DNA of 64,000 nucleotides from Flavobacteriales bacterium (GCA_018401455.1 JAGYKU010000007.1:1-64000), one strand, 5' to 3'; positions 23,606 to 36,211 are shown, counted from the stretch's first letter. Notes: generated by a model from the sequence alone, not told the origin. Numbers and translations: made by a program.

Positions 23606-24955
23606 CTAATAACTAACCCGTACTTTTAAACAACCCAAACCTTTCAACTTTCTTTCGATAAAGTTTAAGTTTTTTGAATTTTGAAGCAGATATAATAATC
23701 CTAAAGTTAGAAACGGTAGTGCAGGAACTTTGTATCTTACCAATGCCCCAGAAACAGGAGTGGTAATGCCTATGATAATAAAAAGTAAAAACGTAAAAAT
23801 AAAGCAAAACATCAGCAGATTGTAGGCATTCTTTTTGAAATAAATTTCCTTATTTACCAATGCCAAGATACACCCCATCAAAAGCATAAAAATAAATATG
23901 TTTTCTATTATTGCAGGATAATAGATCATACTTTTCGCATTCCAAGGTAAAGGTCTTGTAAAACAATTGGCTAGACCTTCTGGAACAACTTTTATTACTC
24001 CCCAAAAGTGAGGTTCCAAACTCGTAAGTTCAAATTCACTTCCAGCATTTTGCCATTCTGCCAATCTTTTAAAATCTTGTTGCTTCCTTACCAAAACTTT
24101 TACAAAATCTATATGTGGTGGAATGTGTTTGGTATTGAAAGCCAAAAGGGAAAATAGCAAAACAACAATTGTATAAACAGATGCTTTTTTGAAGGATAAA
24201 TAATGCGCTAAAATAAATGCAATGATCGAAGGAATAAAAGCAAGTAAGACATAAAACTTAAGGTACATCATCAAAAATAAAGTAAGCAGAATCAAAAATA
24301 ATGCTTTTTTGTTGATTTTATTTTCTAAGATAACATGGACGGCATAAAACATTAAACCTATTGCCATGAGGAGAATTCCTTCTTTCAATACCCCTGAAGT
24401 CCAAATAAAAAGAGAAGGAAGATATAACAAGGTAAATTGTAAAATCAATTTCAAATTTTCAAAGTATTTTTGAACGGTTTTGTATATCGCCACTGTACCA
24501 ATCATTGAAAACATGCAGAAGAATAAACTATGTACTTCATACACGCCCATTGAAAATAATCTTATAAAAGCATTAAACTTAATTATGGTGTGACTATCGT
24601 TATAAACATTACTGTCATAAGCGCGATCCCAATTGTTCATATGGATGAAGTATCTATCAAAAAAATATTCGGTATCTGTACCGTAACCAAACATTAGTTT
24701 GATAAAATCAAATGGGTTTTCTTGTAATGCACCAAAAATAACAGCGCTGTCATCAAAATATTTAAAAATATCTGCTTCGCTTCTTTCTGTGTAAAAATTA
24801 GAATAGATATACACTAACAAAAGACCTGCGAGAAACTTTAAGGTAAAAGCAGTATATAAAAATCTAGTTTGAATTCCTGATGTATTAAAAAAACGCCATT
24901 TTTTCAATATCCAGCAGAAGAGGACAAAATATGATATGATTAAGATGATGCTCAA
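23606..24955 (-). CDS. Multi-pass membrane protein (EpsG/polymerase-like topology)
   Basis: 449-aa ORF with about 10 hydrophobic segments; no definite family motif. Confidence 0.6.
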   Translation of the reverse strand: MSIILIISYFVLFCWILKKWRFFNTSGIQTRFLYTAFTLKFLAGLLLVYIYSNFYTERSEADIFKYFDDSAVIFGALQENPFDFIKLMFGYGTDTEYFFDRYFIHMNNWDRAYDSNVYNDSHTIIKFNAFIRLFSMGVYEVHSLFFCMFSMIGTVAIYKTVQKYFENLKLILQFTLLYLPSLFIWTSGVLKEGILLMAIGLMFYAVHVILENKINKKALFLILLTLFLMMYLKFYVLLAFIPSIIAFILAHYLSFKKASVYTIVVLLFSLLAFNTKHIPPHIDFVKVLVRKQQDFKRLAEWQNAGSEFELTSLEPHFWGVIKVVPEGLANCFTRPLPWNAKSMIYYPAIIENIFIFMLLMGCILALVNKEIYFKKNAYNLLMFCFIFTFLLFIIIGITTPVSGALVRYKVPALPFLTLGLLYLLQNSKNLNFIERKLKGLGCLKVRVSY

Positions 24956-25029
24956 AACTTGAACAAACTTACATAAATTTTTCCCTGCTTTTCAAAAGCA
25001 ATGCAACAAATTTCTTGAAGTTAATAATC

Positions 25030-25104
25030 AAAAAAAAGTCCTGACTTCTTTCGAAGCCAGGACCATGTGCTACTGTAAGAAGTAGCACACTATTTAACTA
25101 CCCC
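25030..25104 (-). ncRNA. Putative small RNA: two hairpins, the 3' one a rho-independent terminator
   Basis: Minus strand: tgtgctac/gtagcaca hairpin, then gtcctggcttc-gaaa-gaagtcaggac followed by T7; preceded by a promoter at 25110-25139. Confidence 0.65.
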
Positions 25105-25109
25105 TACTG

Positions 25110-25139
25110 CAAAGGTAATAGCACAATTCATACTAGCAA
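25110..25139 (-). promoter_or_regulatory. Bacteroidota-type promoter (TTG -33 / TAnnTTTG -7)
   Basis: Minus strand TTG-N19-TACCTTTG. Confidence 0.65.
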
Positions 25140-25303
25140 AATAAATTCGCTCTATTATAAGATAAACTTGGCATATTCGTCAATATAGTCGATAAATGAA
25201 TTTTTAATTCTACTTTTGGAAGGCTACATGAATTAAATAATGAGAATTAAATATTTTTTTCTTACAAATACATATCTTTGTAGAAGTAACAAAAAATAAA
25301 GAC

Positions 25304-26251
25304 TTGACAAATTCAACGTTTGCATCTTGGCTTGAAAACCCATCAAGAATTGACATAGAGGGGGTTGACCAATTACAAAAAATGGTTGACCAATATCCAT
25401 ATTCAAGTATTTTTCAGATTTTACTGACTAAAGGGCTTCACAATGTAGGAGATTTATCTTTGGATTCCATATTGCGAAAAGCTGCAGTTTCTGTTCCTGA
25501 TAGAGGAATGTTGTACCAAGTATTGTATGCTCAAAAACTTCAAGACACTATACTGAAGGTAAATCAATCTATAGAAGTTGATACTAATGAGCAAATAAAT
25601 CTAGAAACAGAAACTAAAAATGAATTTACTATATCAAAAGAGGAAGATTCTGTTATTGAAACTCCAAAAGATAAACTCCAGGCAGAAAAAGAAACTGTTT
25701 TAGACATTAAAGAACAAAACGATAATAAAGAATTAGAAGAAGACATAATTATAGAAGCCATCAATAATTCATTACAACTTGATGTAGATGCCTTGCTTGA
25801 AGAAATTGAGAAAGAAAAACCAATAAAAGAGTCGAAAACATCGCTTCCAAAAGAAGTTGTTAAGGAAGAAAAACCTATTTCAAAACCACAAAAATTGAGT
25901 GATTGGCTGCTTTCTATGAAAGAAAAAGACGCTCCTATCGAAGAAATTAATGAAGAATCACCAAAAACATTACTTTCTTCGAGAGATTTAATAGATCGAT
26001 TTATCGCTCAAAAAAACAAGAAGATAAAAATCTCTGAAGAGCCTATCACGCCTAAGGAATTAGGGCAATTGAGTTTAGTTGAAAATGAAGATTTTGTAAC
26101 CGAAACTTTGGCAAATATTTATGCAAAACAAGGTAAATATGATAAAGCAATAAAAATATTTGAGCAATTGATGTTGAATTTTCCAGAAAAAAACACTTTC
26201 TTTGCAAGCCGAATTCGATTTTTGAAAGAAAAAATGGAATACGACAAATAG
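25304..26251 (+). CDS. Acidic hypothetical protein with C-terminal TPR-like segment
   Basis: TTG start; C-terminal ETLANIYAKQGKYDKAIKIFEQLMLNFPEKNTFFASRIRFL. Confidence 0.7.
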   Translation: MTNSTFASWLENPSRIDIEGVDQLQKMVDQYPYSSIFQILLTKGLHNVGDLSLDSILRKAAVSVPDRGMLYQVLYAQKLQDTILKVNQSIEVDTNEQINLETETKNEFTISKEEDSVIETPKDKLQAEKETVLDIKEQNDNKELEEDIIIEAINNSLQLDVDALLEEIEKEKPIKESKTSLPKEVVKEEKPISKPQKLSDWLLSMKEKDAPIEEINEESPKTLLSSRDLIDRFIAQKNKKIKISEEPITPKELGQLSLVENEDFVTETLANIYAKQGKYDKAIKIFEQLMLNFPEKNTFFASRIRFLKEKMEYDK

Positions 26252-26276
26252 ATTTTTAATTAGAAATTATAGTAAA

Positions 26277-26564
26277 ATGATACAAGTATTAGGATTAATC
26301 GTAATTATAGCAAGTGTTTTACTTGTGTTGGTTGTAATGGTGCAAAACTCAAAAGGTGGAGGATTAGATTCAAGTTTTGGCGCAGTAAACCAAATTGGTA
26401 ATGTGGCGCAATCTACAGAAACCATCGAAAAAGCAACTTGGTACTTAGCAGCAGTGATTGCATTCGTATGTTTAATCTCTGTTTTTATGGGAAATCCTGC
26501 TGGAAATGGAACAGGACCTCAGTCTTCAACTTTTACAGGAGCACCTACAGAAACAACTCCTTAA
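26277..26564 (+). CDS. secG: Preprotein translocase subunit SecG
   Basis: VVMVQNSKGGGLDSSFGAVNQIGNVAQSTETIEKATWYLA. Confidence 0.9.
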   Translation: MIQVLGLIVIIASVLLVLVVMVQNSKGGGLDSSFGAVNQIGNVAQSTETIEKATWYLAAVIAFVCLISVFMGNPAGNGTGPQSSTFTGAPTETTP

Positions 26565-26588
26565 TATAAAGGAAAAAGATCTTATTTA

Positions 26589-26624
26589 AATGTCATATTG
26601 ATTTGTCAATATGACATTTTTTTT
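26589..26624 (+). terminator. Rho-independent terminator after secG
   Basis: aatgtcatattga-tttg-tcaatatgacatt perfect 13-bp stem followed by T-run. Confidence 0.85.
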
Positions 26625-26748
26625 GTCATAAACTTTCCTACAAAAGTCATTTTGTCCTAAAAAAAATCAACATTTTGAATTGGCACAAAAAATGACAAAT
26701 GCAAACATTGAAAAATTAAACATTAATTTAAAAACTAAAAAAATAAAA

Positions 26749-27027
26749 ATGGGATTGAACGTAAAGCCATTGGCAGATAGAGTTCTGATTGAGCCTGCTG
26801 CCGCAGAAGAAAAAACAGTGGGAGGAATCATCATTCCTGATACCGCAAAAGAAAAACCTAAAAGAGGAAAAGTAATTGCTGCTGGTGTTGGTAAAAAAGA
26901 TGAACCAATGACCGTAAAAGTTGGTGACGAAGTTCTTTATGGACAATACAGCGGTACTGAAATCAAAATTGATGGTGGTGACTATCTTATTATGAAAGAA
27001 AGTGATATTTATGCCATCGTTGGATAA
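26749..27027 (+). CDS. groES: Co-chaperonin GroES
   Basis: [46 protein letters not shown]. Confidence 0.96.
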   Translation: MGLNVKPLADRVLIEPAAAEEKTVGGIIIPDTAKEKPKRGKVIAAGVGKKDEPMTVKVGDEVLYGQYSGTEIKIDGGDYLIMKESDIYAIVG

Positions 27028-27043
27028 GTAAAAAGGAGATTAA

Positions 27044-28720
<1,677 letters not shown>

Positions 28721-28920
28721 GCAAGTTGTTAGAATGTGCGCAGCAGATTCTTTACAACTGCTTATCCCGAAAGACGAAAGTCACTTCGGGATTTTTCAGA
28801 AGGAAAATGCAAGTTGTTAGAATGTGCGCAGCAGATTCTTTACAACTGCTTATCCCGAAAGACGAAAGTTGCTTCGGGATTTTTCAGAAGGAAAATGCAA
28901 GTTGTTAGAATGTGCGCAGA
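28721..28920 (+). repeat. 88-bp tandem repeat (about 2.3 copies), each full copy with a terminator-like hairpin
   Basis: gcaagttgttagaatgtgcgcagcag... starts at 28721, 28809 and 28897; cccgaa...ttcggg hairpin followed by T-run. Confidence 0.9.
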
Positions 28921-28969
28921 AAACAAAAAAGTAAATCTTTCATTCTTAAAAAAGAATGTAAATTTGCAT

Positions 28970-29103
28970 CATAAACCGAAACCAGACGACATGTCTGGAG
29001 GTAGGTTACACGATTCGGTTTTCCTGAGGTAACACTTAGATAAACTGAAACGACCATATATAATCAAACCCAGATACTTATTTATAAGGTCTGGGTTTTT
29101 TTG
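28970..29103 (+). ncRNA. Putative structured RNA ending in a rho-independent terminator
   Basis: TAAATTTG (-7-like) just upstream; stems aaaccgaa/ttcggttt enclosing ccagac-gacat-gtctgg; terminator at 29066-29102. Confidence 0.45.
29066..29102 (+). terminator. Rho-independent terminator
   Basis: aaacccaga...tctgggtttttttt. Confidence 0.75.
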
Positions 29104-29178
29104 TGAAATAATTCAACTAAAATTCTTTTATAATTACAACTTTTCATATTATTGTGATGTAAAAAATTAAAACTACCT

Positions 29179-30114
29179 ATGGAAACCTTCAATGATGTAA
29201 TAAAAAGACACATGGCAACTGTCAAAGGGATGGGAATCCTTGAAGACGATATAAACATCAATATTGAGGACTTGCAGCAAATAAGTTTTAATCTTGGAAT
29301 GACTTCAAAAGATTGGGATTTGGTCTTGAAAGAAGCAGAAAAAAGATTAGAACTCGCAAAAGATCATTTTGACAGAAAAAGTTTTAGAAACTGTATTTTA
29401 ACTTGCGAAGAAGCACAATTGCTAAATCCATTCATAAATGGAGTTAGAGGTCTTAAAGCAAAATGTTTTTTATTGCTTGCCATCAACGAAAATGATGATT
29501 CTTATTTGCCAAAAGCAGAAAAACAAGCGCAACTTACACTTTCCAAAGAACCCAAAGACAAAAATGCTTTAGAAGTTATTGCCACAATAAGCTCTAAGAA
29601 TAGGATCAAAAAAACCAGTCCTGGAAGTAAGCCAACGAAAATGATTATCATTGCGTTAATTACTTTTGTAATTTTAGGAATGGGTGTTGGTATGTTTGTA
29701 TTTACAAGTGGTTCGAGTGAAGATTCTTTGGCTTATCAAAAAGTAGAAATGATAGAAAAGCAACTCGAAAGTGCTTTTGAAAAGCATGAAGCGTTAATTC
29801 CAAAAGTAATGAGTTTAATTCCTAATAATCTTGAAGGAGAACAACAAAAAAACAAAATTAAAGATATTCAATCTAAACTTTCTGATTCTAATTTAAGCAT
29901 AAAAGAAAAATATGAATTTCATGAAGAATTAGGAAAAGTGTTGAGTGCAATCATATACGGCAAAAGTTCAGAAAATGATACTGAAATGTTAAAAGATCTC
30001 AGAACACTTTTGGAAGGAATAGAAAATAGAATCAAAACAGAGCGCAAAAATTATAATAATGCAGTGATGGAATTCAACTCGCAAAACACAAATTCTAAAT
30101 TTGAAAAACTATAA
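29179..30114 (+). CDS. Hypothetical protein with helical repeats and one TM segment
   Basis: 311-aa ORF; TM MIIIALITFVILGMGVGMFVF; helical termini. Confidence 0.6.
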   Translation: METFNDVIKRHMATVKGMGILEDDININIEDLQQISFNLGMTSKDWDLVLKEAEKRLELAKDHFDRKSFRNCILTCEEAQLLNPFINGVRGLKAKCFLLLAINENDDSYLPKAEKQAQLTLSKEPKDKNALEVIATISSKNRIKKTSPGSKPTKMIIIALITFVILGMGVGMFVFTSGSSEDSLAYQKVEMIEKQLESAFEKHEALIPKVMSLIPNNLEGEQQKNKIKDIQSKLSDSNLSIKEKYEFHEELGKVLSAIIYGKSSENDTEMLKDLRTLLEGIENRIKTERKNYNNAVMEFNSQNTNSKFEKL

Positions 30115-30118
30115 TGCC

Positions 30119-31634
30119 ATGAAAAAACTACTCTTTACTTTAGTCTTCTCGTTTCTTTTTATTTTTAATGCAATTTGTATAACAAACTATAATTCCGCAG
30201 ACCAAATACCTAATCCCAAAAAGCACAGCGACTCATTTATTAGCGACCCTAATGACTATTTGTCTGTAGCAGATGAGACTGAAATAAATGGTTTAATCAG
30301 AGAAATTAGAGATGAAAAAGGGTTTGAAATAGCAGTTGTAGTTGTGGGGTCTATCAGTCAACAAGAACCTCTGCCTTTTGCAACAGATTTAATAAACCTT
30401 TGGGGAGTAGGAAAAGGAGATAGAGGAATATTATTACTCGTTGCAGTAAAAGATAGAAATATGGCGTTTGCAACTGGTTATGCTACAGAAGAATTTATTC
30501 CAGATCTGCTCACTAAAAAAATTTCTGAAGAAGAAATGTTACCTTACTTCAAATTAAATAATTACGCCAAAGGAATAAAATCAGGAGTGTATACTATTAG
30601 AAATATTTTGATGAATGAAAATATTCCTGAATATGCAGAAGAATTGATTGATTTGAGCAAAAAGATTAAACTTTGGAAATTGTTTGCCATAATACAGCCA
30701 CTGTTTTAATAGTTGCATTAACTTTATACGTAAGTCCAACAGGAAAAACACTATTAACTGTAGTTTTAATAGGAATTTGTAGTTTGGTTTTGGCGGCAAT
30801 AAGTTATGGAATGTTTGCTAGTGAAAAATATCCTAGTTCTTCATTTGGACACTTTTCATAATTTTATTATGTATATCTTTTATTGTAAATGCTTTTATTT
30901 TACTTCAAAGAGACTAATAAAATATGGGTTTTTGCTATTCTTATAATTCTATCAGTCCCCATACCCTTTTATAGGTCTCATCTTTAAGGGATATCATACC
31001 TAGTATTTGTTTATCTGATTGGAGCATCAATTGTATTTGGATTTTTCCTAATAATATATGGATTTACATTTTTAATGCCGGATCCGTATGATAAATACAT
31101 GGGTTTAAGAATGTTTAAATTGATATTTTTCTTACATCTTTCCTTTACCTATGTATATTGTAGATTTACTGGTAGAGCAACAATTAGAAAGTTGAGAAAT
31201 AGACCTGTGGTTCAGTAAAACGGGTCTTGAAATGCGAAAATTACTGTGGAAGTAGAAGATGACACCTCAAAGCAACTCAAGTTTCAGAAGAGAATGTAAA
31301 ATCTGTAGATTATGATGTGTGGATTTCGACGATTCTGATTGATGTTTTGATTTTGAAACATTAAAACTTGGCTCGGGTTATAGTAATTGTTCAAATGTAA
31401 AGCAAAAACATGGTACTTGGTTTATGATAGAACCATTACAGCCGCAACTTATTCCTCTCTGGATCTGGAGAAAGAAAAGCCTGTGCACATTGTGCAAGCA
31501 TCAAGAAATTAGCACATACACTATCGCTCAACTTCAAGAATCTAGTTCTTCTGGAGGATCTTTCACGAGGAGTGTTTTGAGGCTCTTGGGGTGGTGGAAG
31601 ATCTGGAGGAGGAGTGGTCTCGAGTAGTTGGTGA
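30119..31634 (+). pseudogene. TPM-domain (YgcG-like) membrane protein; 3' part frameshifted
   Basis: SDPNDYLSVADETEINGLIREIRDEKGFEIAVVVVGSI...WGVGKGDRGILLLVAVKDRNMAFATGY...; Gly/Ser-rich tail SSSGGSF...SGGG after frame changes. Confidence 0.7.
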
Positions 31635-31757
31635 TTTAATTAATCAATGTGACAATTTTGATAATGTACCAATGAGGCAATTCTGAAGATTTAAATTTAA
31701 CAATGTGACAATTTGAAGATTTAAGCAATTCAAACTACAACTTCTTGTTTTCCCCAT

Positions 31758-31872
31758 TACTCAACTCCGGTCAGTCAACAGCGCATTCACGTTTCTGCTC
31801 TATGGCTGAGATTTTGACTATACTGAAAAGGCACGCAGTCGGCATTGGAATGCTTAGTTGTTAGCGGTAGTT
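31758..31872 (-). repeat. attC-like imperfect inverted repeat, site 0
   Basis: Minus strand termini CAACTAAGCATTC ... GAATGCGCTGTTG (GCATTC/GAATGC and CAAC/GTTG pair). Confidence 0.6.
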
Positions 31873-32876
31873 ATTTTATTTTCTTTCAACTCTTCAAATA
31901 TTTCCTTGTCCGCCAATGTGAAAGTAGCATTTCAAGTTCATATGGTTTTTGCTTCAATTCCAAATATACCTATCGTTGCTGTTTTAATAAAGTCATTAGT
32001 CAAAATAAGCATGCTGTTGAGAAATGAATAAAGATTGAGCTTTACTATATTCTGAGATATGAAAAGGTTCAGAATAGTATTCATATCAAACTGATATTAT
32101 TTTATTCCTTCCGCTTGGCATAGGGAAATACAATTTTTAAACGTTTCTTGGTTTTCACAGGTCAAAATGAGCCAATTTAGAGTGTAAATAACTCTAGAAT
32201 CATAAATAACAAAATTGTCTAAATAATAAATGACGAGATTTTTGATAAAGAAGAAATAGTACTAAATGAATCTTTAGATAGCCTACGTTTTAGAAGTTGT
32301 TTCTAAATGTTTTAACCTTTTCTTTATTCCTGTCAGTAGTAAATCCTCTGATTCCGCCCCACTATTGATAATCCAAAAGTCGAGGGTGTCCGACACAGTT
32401 TTTTCATACTTTTCTTTAATTATCCATTTTAAGCGGACATTTTGATCAAAACAGAGTTTTTCACTTAAAAGACTTTTTAGTTTCTGAATCGGTGAAAATT
32501 GAATCGACGGGTCAAAAATGAAGTCAAACCGATTTGATAAGTCGATTTGATTAGAATACTTTTAATCTTTCTATTACAACATTCTTCATAAAGATCTGGT
32601 TTATCGTTTTTTAGTAGTGGAAGTCCTTTTTCTGTCCACCATACAATCAGACACTGAACCTCCAGACATCCCTAATTGGGAAAACTCTTCAAACCAAAAC
32701 AATATCATTTGATGTTTTTTCCTTCATCTAACAGTTTGTTAAACTCAGAATCTAGAATCTTGAACTCTTCTACATCTTTGGGTTAACGAACTTTTCACCC
32801 TTTGCTTAGTTCATCCTGCACATCTCGGGGTCTCCCCTAATCCCCATTGTCCAGGTTTATTCCTGAATATGTCCAT
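31854..32876 (-). pseudogene. Cassette-like unit 1: one or two small minus-strand genes, frameshifted
   Basis: Starts MDIFRNKPGQWGL..GDPEM; pieces NPKDVEEFKILDSEFNKLLDEGKNI; distal part ends ..ENKITTANN*. Confidence 0.4.
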
Positions 32877-32898
32877 TTTTAGGTTTTTGCTTTATTAC

Positions 32899-33114
32899 TG
32901 CCAACGTCCCCTATATGGAGCGTAGAGCATTGGTTTCATACTGTCCTTTAGGTTTGTGCAGTTAGACAAATTTACAATTTGTTTTTACATTTTATTCGAA
33001 GTAAAGCCAAAATGGAATATTTACCTTCGGTGAATTCCATTTGGCGGTGCTAGTAGGAAAAGTAGACTTACAAACCTGAACGCCCTATGAAATATACAAA
33101 ATGTTGGGTATTAC
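32899..33114 (-). repeat. attC-like imperfect inverted repeat, site A
   Basis: Outer CCAAC/GTTGG, AGGTTTGT/ACAAACCT, inner attccatttgg hairpin; minus-strand 5' end ACCCAAC. Confidence 0.7.
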
Positions 33115-33753
33115 TTTGTTTTTCTTTGATATTCAAACTGAACTTAAACTGTATTAGATATCCATTCTTAAATTCATAGTTAGCGTAATAGATTGGTACA
33201 AGTTATAATACTTAAGAAAATTCAGAGCAGGAAATGTTAATTGTGCATGAAAACAGTAGTTTCATTGTTTTTAACACTGCTTGGATCACCCTTGATAGAT
33301 TTAAGGTCATCCAATTAACATTCCTAATTTAATTCCATTTTCGGTTTTAAACTCTTCTCATTTGGTAATAGGTTTATTTTGTTCGGTTTCTTCAACATAA
33401 TTTACTTGAAATTCAGAAAACTCTTTGACGTACCCTCGCCCGGATGAAAATATATTATTAGTCGTTGTTTTGAATCGCTTGAATAAATTACTAGCATAAG
33501 GAAGGTCATCATCTGAAAGGTTTTCCATTATATTTTGAACTCAAGGTAATTGTCGATTATTATTTGAATTTAAAAGACTATTTTACCTATTGTTGTGTCA
33601 GGTTTGGGTTATGGGTTTAAGTGAGTCAGGTAGTTCATAGCTGTCATGTTCATATTTCAGACTGGGAATCATTTCTTGATCTTGACGTTCAGACTGTTTG
33701 CACAACTCAGAATTAAAATAAGTCCTGCTATAATTGTCAAACTGATTTTCATT
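33115..33753 (-). pseudogene. Cassette-like unit 2: small lipoprotein gene, frameshifted
   Basis: Minus-strand start MKISLTIIAGLILILSCAN... (lipobox-like LSC). Confidence 0.4.
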
Positions 33754-33770
33754 ATTTTGTTTTTAATAAT

Positions 33771-33981
33771 ACCTAACGATTCTTATATGGCAAGTATGCA
33801 GTAAATGCACTGGTAATTTCATCCTGATGGCTATCGGGATTGCAATATAGCCAAATTTACGATTTTGTTTTTAATTTTATGTATAAAAGCTAAATTGTAA
33901 ATTTGGCGGGGTAGGTAGGAAACACTGATTCTTCTTAACCTACTAAGCGCCATATTTGCTATATAACCTGTTAGCCATTGT
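33771..33981 (-). repeat. attC-like imperfect inverted repeat, site B
   Basis: ctaac/gttag ends, atatggc/gccatat, gccaaatttac.att / aattgtaaatttggc inner stem. Confidence 0.7.
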
Positions 33982-34839
33982 TTTTGTTTATCTTGTATTT
34001 AGAAATCAATTTTCACTATGTCGTCAAACGCTTCTCCTAAGTATGACTTTTCTTTCTTCAAGAAGCCATTTCTATTATATCTTAAATTTACAAGTGAGCC
34101 ATCTGATTTCTTTATTAACGTTATTTTATTATTTGAATTGTAATGATATTTACTTGTGTTTAGCGTGTCGTTATTTTGATCAATTGTAATTTCAAGTAAC
34201 TCTGTTGATAGTGTTGTATTGATTTATGTATGTTCTATAAGGTTTGTCTCCATTGTTATAAATGGTTCGTGACGTATTATTTCCTTTTGATGTCATATTC
34301 AAAGTCATTCTATTAAAATCTCAGAGTAAAATTCTGTGTAGTCGGATTTGAGCATTTAGCCTTTCAACCGTTATTATGGATGTGTCCATGGTAGTTTCGA
34401 ATCTATATTCGTTTAATTGTAATCCCTAAACTGTCGTGAAATAGAGTAGCATTGTCGATTACGGCATCATTTTTATAACACTTTATTTCCGTTAATTGGT
34501 TTTTTAAATGTACATAAACCATAACCTCCGTCCTTGTTTTTTGTTTAAACTATCAAAACGGTTTTTATAGATTGAAACTATTTGCCTTTTTGTTATATCA
34601 GCAAACATACTCCAGTTCTGTACTGAGTATGTTTATTATTGAGCCACAGCCAATATTTTTGCCGTTGTCATATTTAGTATATCCGTAAGAACTCTTTTTT
34701 CGTAAAGATTCCTCTTATATAGTTATGGGTTGTTATTGTTGAAATACACCTATAAGTCTTTCGGCAGTGTCAACCTTGTGTCTAATTGAGCGTGTAAACG
34801 TAAAAGCAAGTGTAAATAGAAATAAGTAAAATAGTTTCA
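33982..34839 (-). pseudogene. Cassette-like unit 3: secreted protein gene, frameshifted
   Basis: Minus-strand start MKLFYLFLFTLAFTFTR... signal peptide-like. Confidence 0.4.
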
Positions 34840-34871
34840 TTTTGTCTAAGGTGATGATGGCTGTTCATTCT

Positions 34872-35056
34872 TGTATGTTTTGTAGGGCATTGAAAAGCGC
34901 TTTGCTTTCGGTTTGCTCTAAGCCAAATTTACAATTTTGTTTTTAATTTTATTTATATTAAAGCCAAATTGTAAATTTGGCGGTGCTAGTAGGAAACCCA
35001 CACGCTCTCCAAACCTCTAAACGCCCTATAAAATATACAAAATGTTGTAGGTAGTT
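34872..35056 (-). repeat. attC-like imperfect inverted repeat, site C
   Basis: gtatgttttgtagggc / gccctataaaatatac, inner gccaaatttacaattt / aaattgtaaatttggc (16 bp). Confidence 0.7.
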
Positions 35057-35954
35057 TTATTTTTATAGAATGTATAGTTGTATTTTCTACTGATTATTCG
35101 AATTTTTAAATGTCTTTGGTTTAAAGGGAATAGTTTCGAAATTGTTGTTGAAAAGTGTATAGTTAGATGATTCAAGTAAATTGTTTTTGTCGTAGGTGTA
35201 AACTTCAGTACTTTTACTTTATTATGTTCATAGTTAGTTGTTTTAATTAATAATCCGTTTGAATTATATTTAACTTACTATATTTCTGACAAATGAATCG
35301 CATTAGAATAATTGTCAATTCTTATTAGTTGATTGTGCCTATTGTAAGTGAATTCTAGAACATTTATCTCTTTTTTACATTTCCCTTAATAAGGTTTTTA
35401 TTTGAATCAAATTCATAATTCACTGTTGCTGTGTCAATGTCTTCAAACAAGTAATATATTATTTCTATATTTTTAATTAATGAATTATCGTTGTGATTGA
35501 AGTTTCCTTTGTTTCAAAAACACATAAGTTGAGTTGTTAAGTAAATTGTTGGTTTCAACTGAGTGTTTGCATTTTTCGTTATTAGCAAGATTAAAGAATA
35601 GAATTTGGATTTATTAATTGATTTTTGGAATTGTACTCGTTCTGAACTTTATATTCACTTTCTAACTGTTTTACTGTTGAATCAATTTTTTCAACCAAGG
35701 TGTGTTTTAGACTGTCATAAGTACAAGTAGTTGAATAATTGATAATAAAATGTTCTTTCCTTAATTCGGTTTCCTAATCGATCAAAATCATAACTATGAG
35801 AATTAAACCATATAGAATCATCTTTCAATTGAGATATTGTAACTGATTTTAACATTCTTGCTCCTCATTAATGTACTTTTGAAAAAAATTATCCACGTAA
35901 GTTTGAGCAGTAGAATAAAAGGTAATTAGCTGCAGCATAATTAGAAGTTTCATT
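35057..35954 (-). pseudogene. Cassette-like unit 4: secreted protein gene, frameshifted
   Basis: Minus-strand start MKLLIMLQLITFYSTAQTYVDNFFQKYINEE... Confidence 0.4.
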
Positions 35955-36023
35955 ATCGTATTATCGTATTTTCGTAATAATAACGTAGATTTTGTAGAAT
36001 TATTTAACAAGTTATGGAATTAC

Positions 36024-36211
36024 ACACAACGATTTGCATAGCGAAAAGTACGGCAAAGCGCTTTCTGCAATTGTCTTGCTACAAGCCAAATTTACGATTT
36101 ATTTTTACATTTTATATTCTAAAAATTCAAATTGTAAATTTGGCGCACTTTCAAAGAGCGCAGGACTCCAGAATTTAGCCGAGTGCCGTATTTGCTATAT
36201 ATTGTGTTGTA
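36024..36211 (-). repeat. attC-like imperfect inverted repeat, site D
   Basis: acacaa/ttgtgt ends, inner gccaaatttacgattt / aaattgtaaatttggc. Confidence 0.65.

Noticed and set aside
26680-26748. N-terminal extension of GroES from a TTG
   Set aside because: Sequence is AT-rich leader; GroES homology begins at [12 protein letters not shown] (26749).
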